In this document: piece after piece, positions 13,522 to 13,543 of the stretch
Position numbering within the stretch: the stretch's first letter is position 1
Layout: each line of letters begins with the position of its first letter
DNA from: Planctomycetota bacterium
GTDB taxonomy: Bacteria; Planctomycetota; Phycisphaerae; Phycisphaerales; SM1A02
Direction: 5' to 3'
NCBI GenBank assembly: GCA_014381385.1
Contig: JACNLR010000209.1
Location: forward strand, 1-13,543
DNA length: 13,543 bases
The notes under the pieces: model-generated
What the model was told of the DNA's origin: nothing
What the model saw: only the letters and a program-made list of their open reading frames with translations
The model's database searches: none
Translations under genes and position numbers: made by a program

Positions 13522-13543
13522 GACACCTTTCCATGAATTTGCA

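Noticed and set aside
1..13543. Defence system, mobile element, CRISPR array or tRNA/rRNA gene
   Set aside because: No transposase, integrase, nuclease or phage-like protein, no regular spaced repeats and no tRNA-like fold was recognised; the genes are mainly metabolic, ribosomal and transport genes.

Overview
The window looks like a gene-dense stretch of a Gram-negative-type bacterial chromosome with moderate GC content. A lipoprotein signal peptide, a periplasmic binding protein and the tail of what looks like an octahaem (hydroxylamine-oxidoreductase-like) cytochrome c all suggest a cell with a periplasm and a respiratory chain. The gene mix (full-length PntA/PntB transhydrogenase, UbiE/MenG, a bL21 gene separated from the L27 gene, a Lys-rich bL21 tail) would suit an environmental bacterium, possibly a planctomycete (Phycisphaerae-like). 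That assignment is an impression from the proteins, not a demonstrated result. I see no rRNA or tRNA genes, insertion sequences, phage genes, CRISPR arrays or integration sites.

Layout. 1-339 (+): the last 112 codons of a multihaem cytochrome c, ended by a clear intrinsic terminator. 407-850 (+): an unrecognised 147-residue soluble protein. 851-949: a very AT-rich intergenic region with a perfect 13-bp inverted repeat and a second smaller repeat overlapping a possible promoter. 950-1339 (+): an Rrf2-family Fe-S-type repressor, followed by a class I aminotransferase (1396-2559, +). A good sigma70-like promoter with an extended -10 then drives rplU (2612-2980, +). Facing it is a two-gene minus-strand unit: a degenerate amidohydrolase-fold protein (3544-4464) overlapping a small lipoprotein gene (2997-3551). 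ubiE/menG (4529-5308, +) diverges from that unit and converges, with interleaved stop codons, on a three-gene minus-strand unit of pntA (7585-9168), pntB (6186-7580) and a PhnD-like binding protein (5305-6165). A two-gene plus-strand unit follows (9247-10062: DUF1801 protein, DUF5684-like membrane protein). The right end has two minus-strand exporters: a DHA2-type MFS transporter (10087-11448) and a complete ABC half-transporter (11542-13521).

How the genes fit together. Redox and energy metabolism is the commonest theme: the cytochrome, quinone methylation by UbiE/MenG, and proton-driven NADPH production by PntAB. An Fe-S-type regulator sits beside a PLP aminotransferase. These units lie on different strands with separate signals, so they do not form one system.

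The parts most worth a second look are: the amidohydrolase-fold protein that has lost almost all canonical metal ligands and is coupled to an unknown lipoprotein; the inverted repeats in front of the Rrf2 gene; a hairpin that would cover the pntA ribosome binding site; and a PhnD-like binding protein with no transporter genes, placed behind pntAB. I did not find a clearly new multi-gene system.
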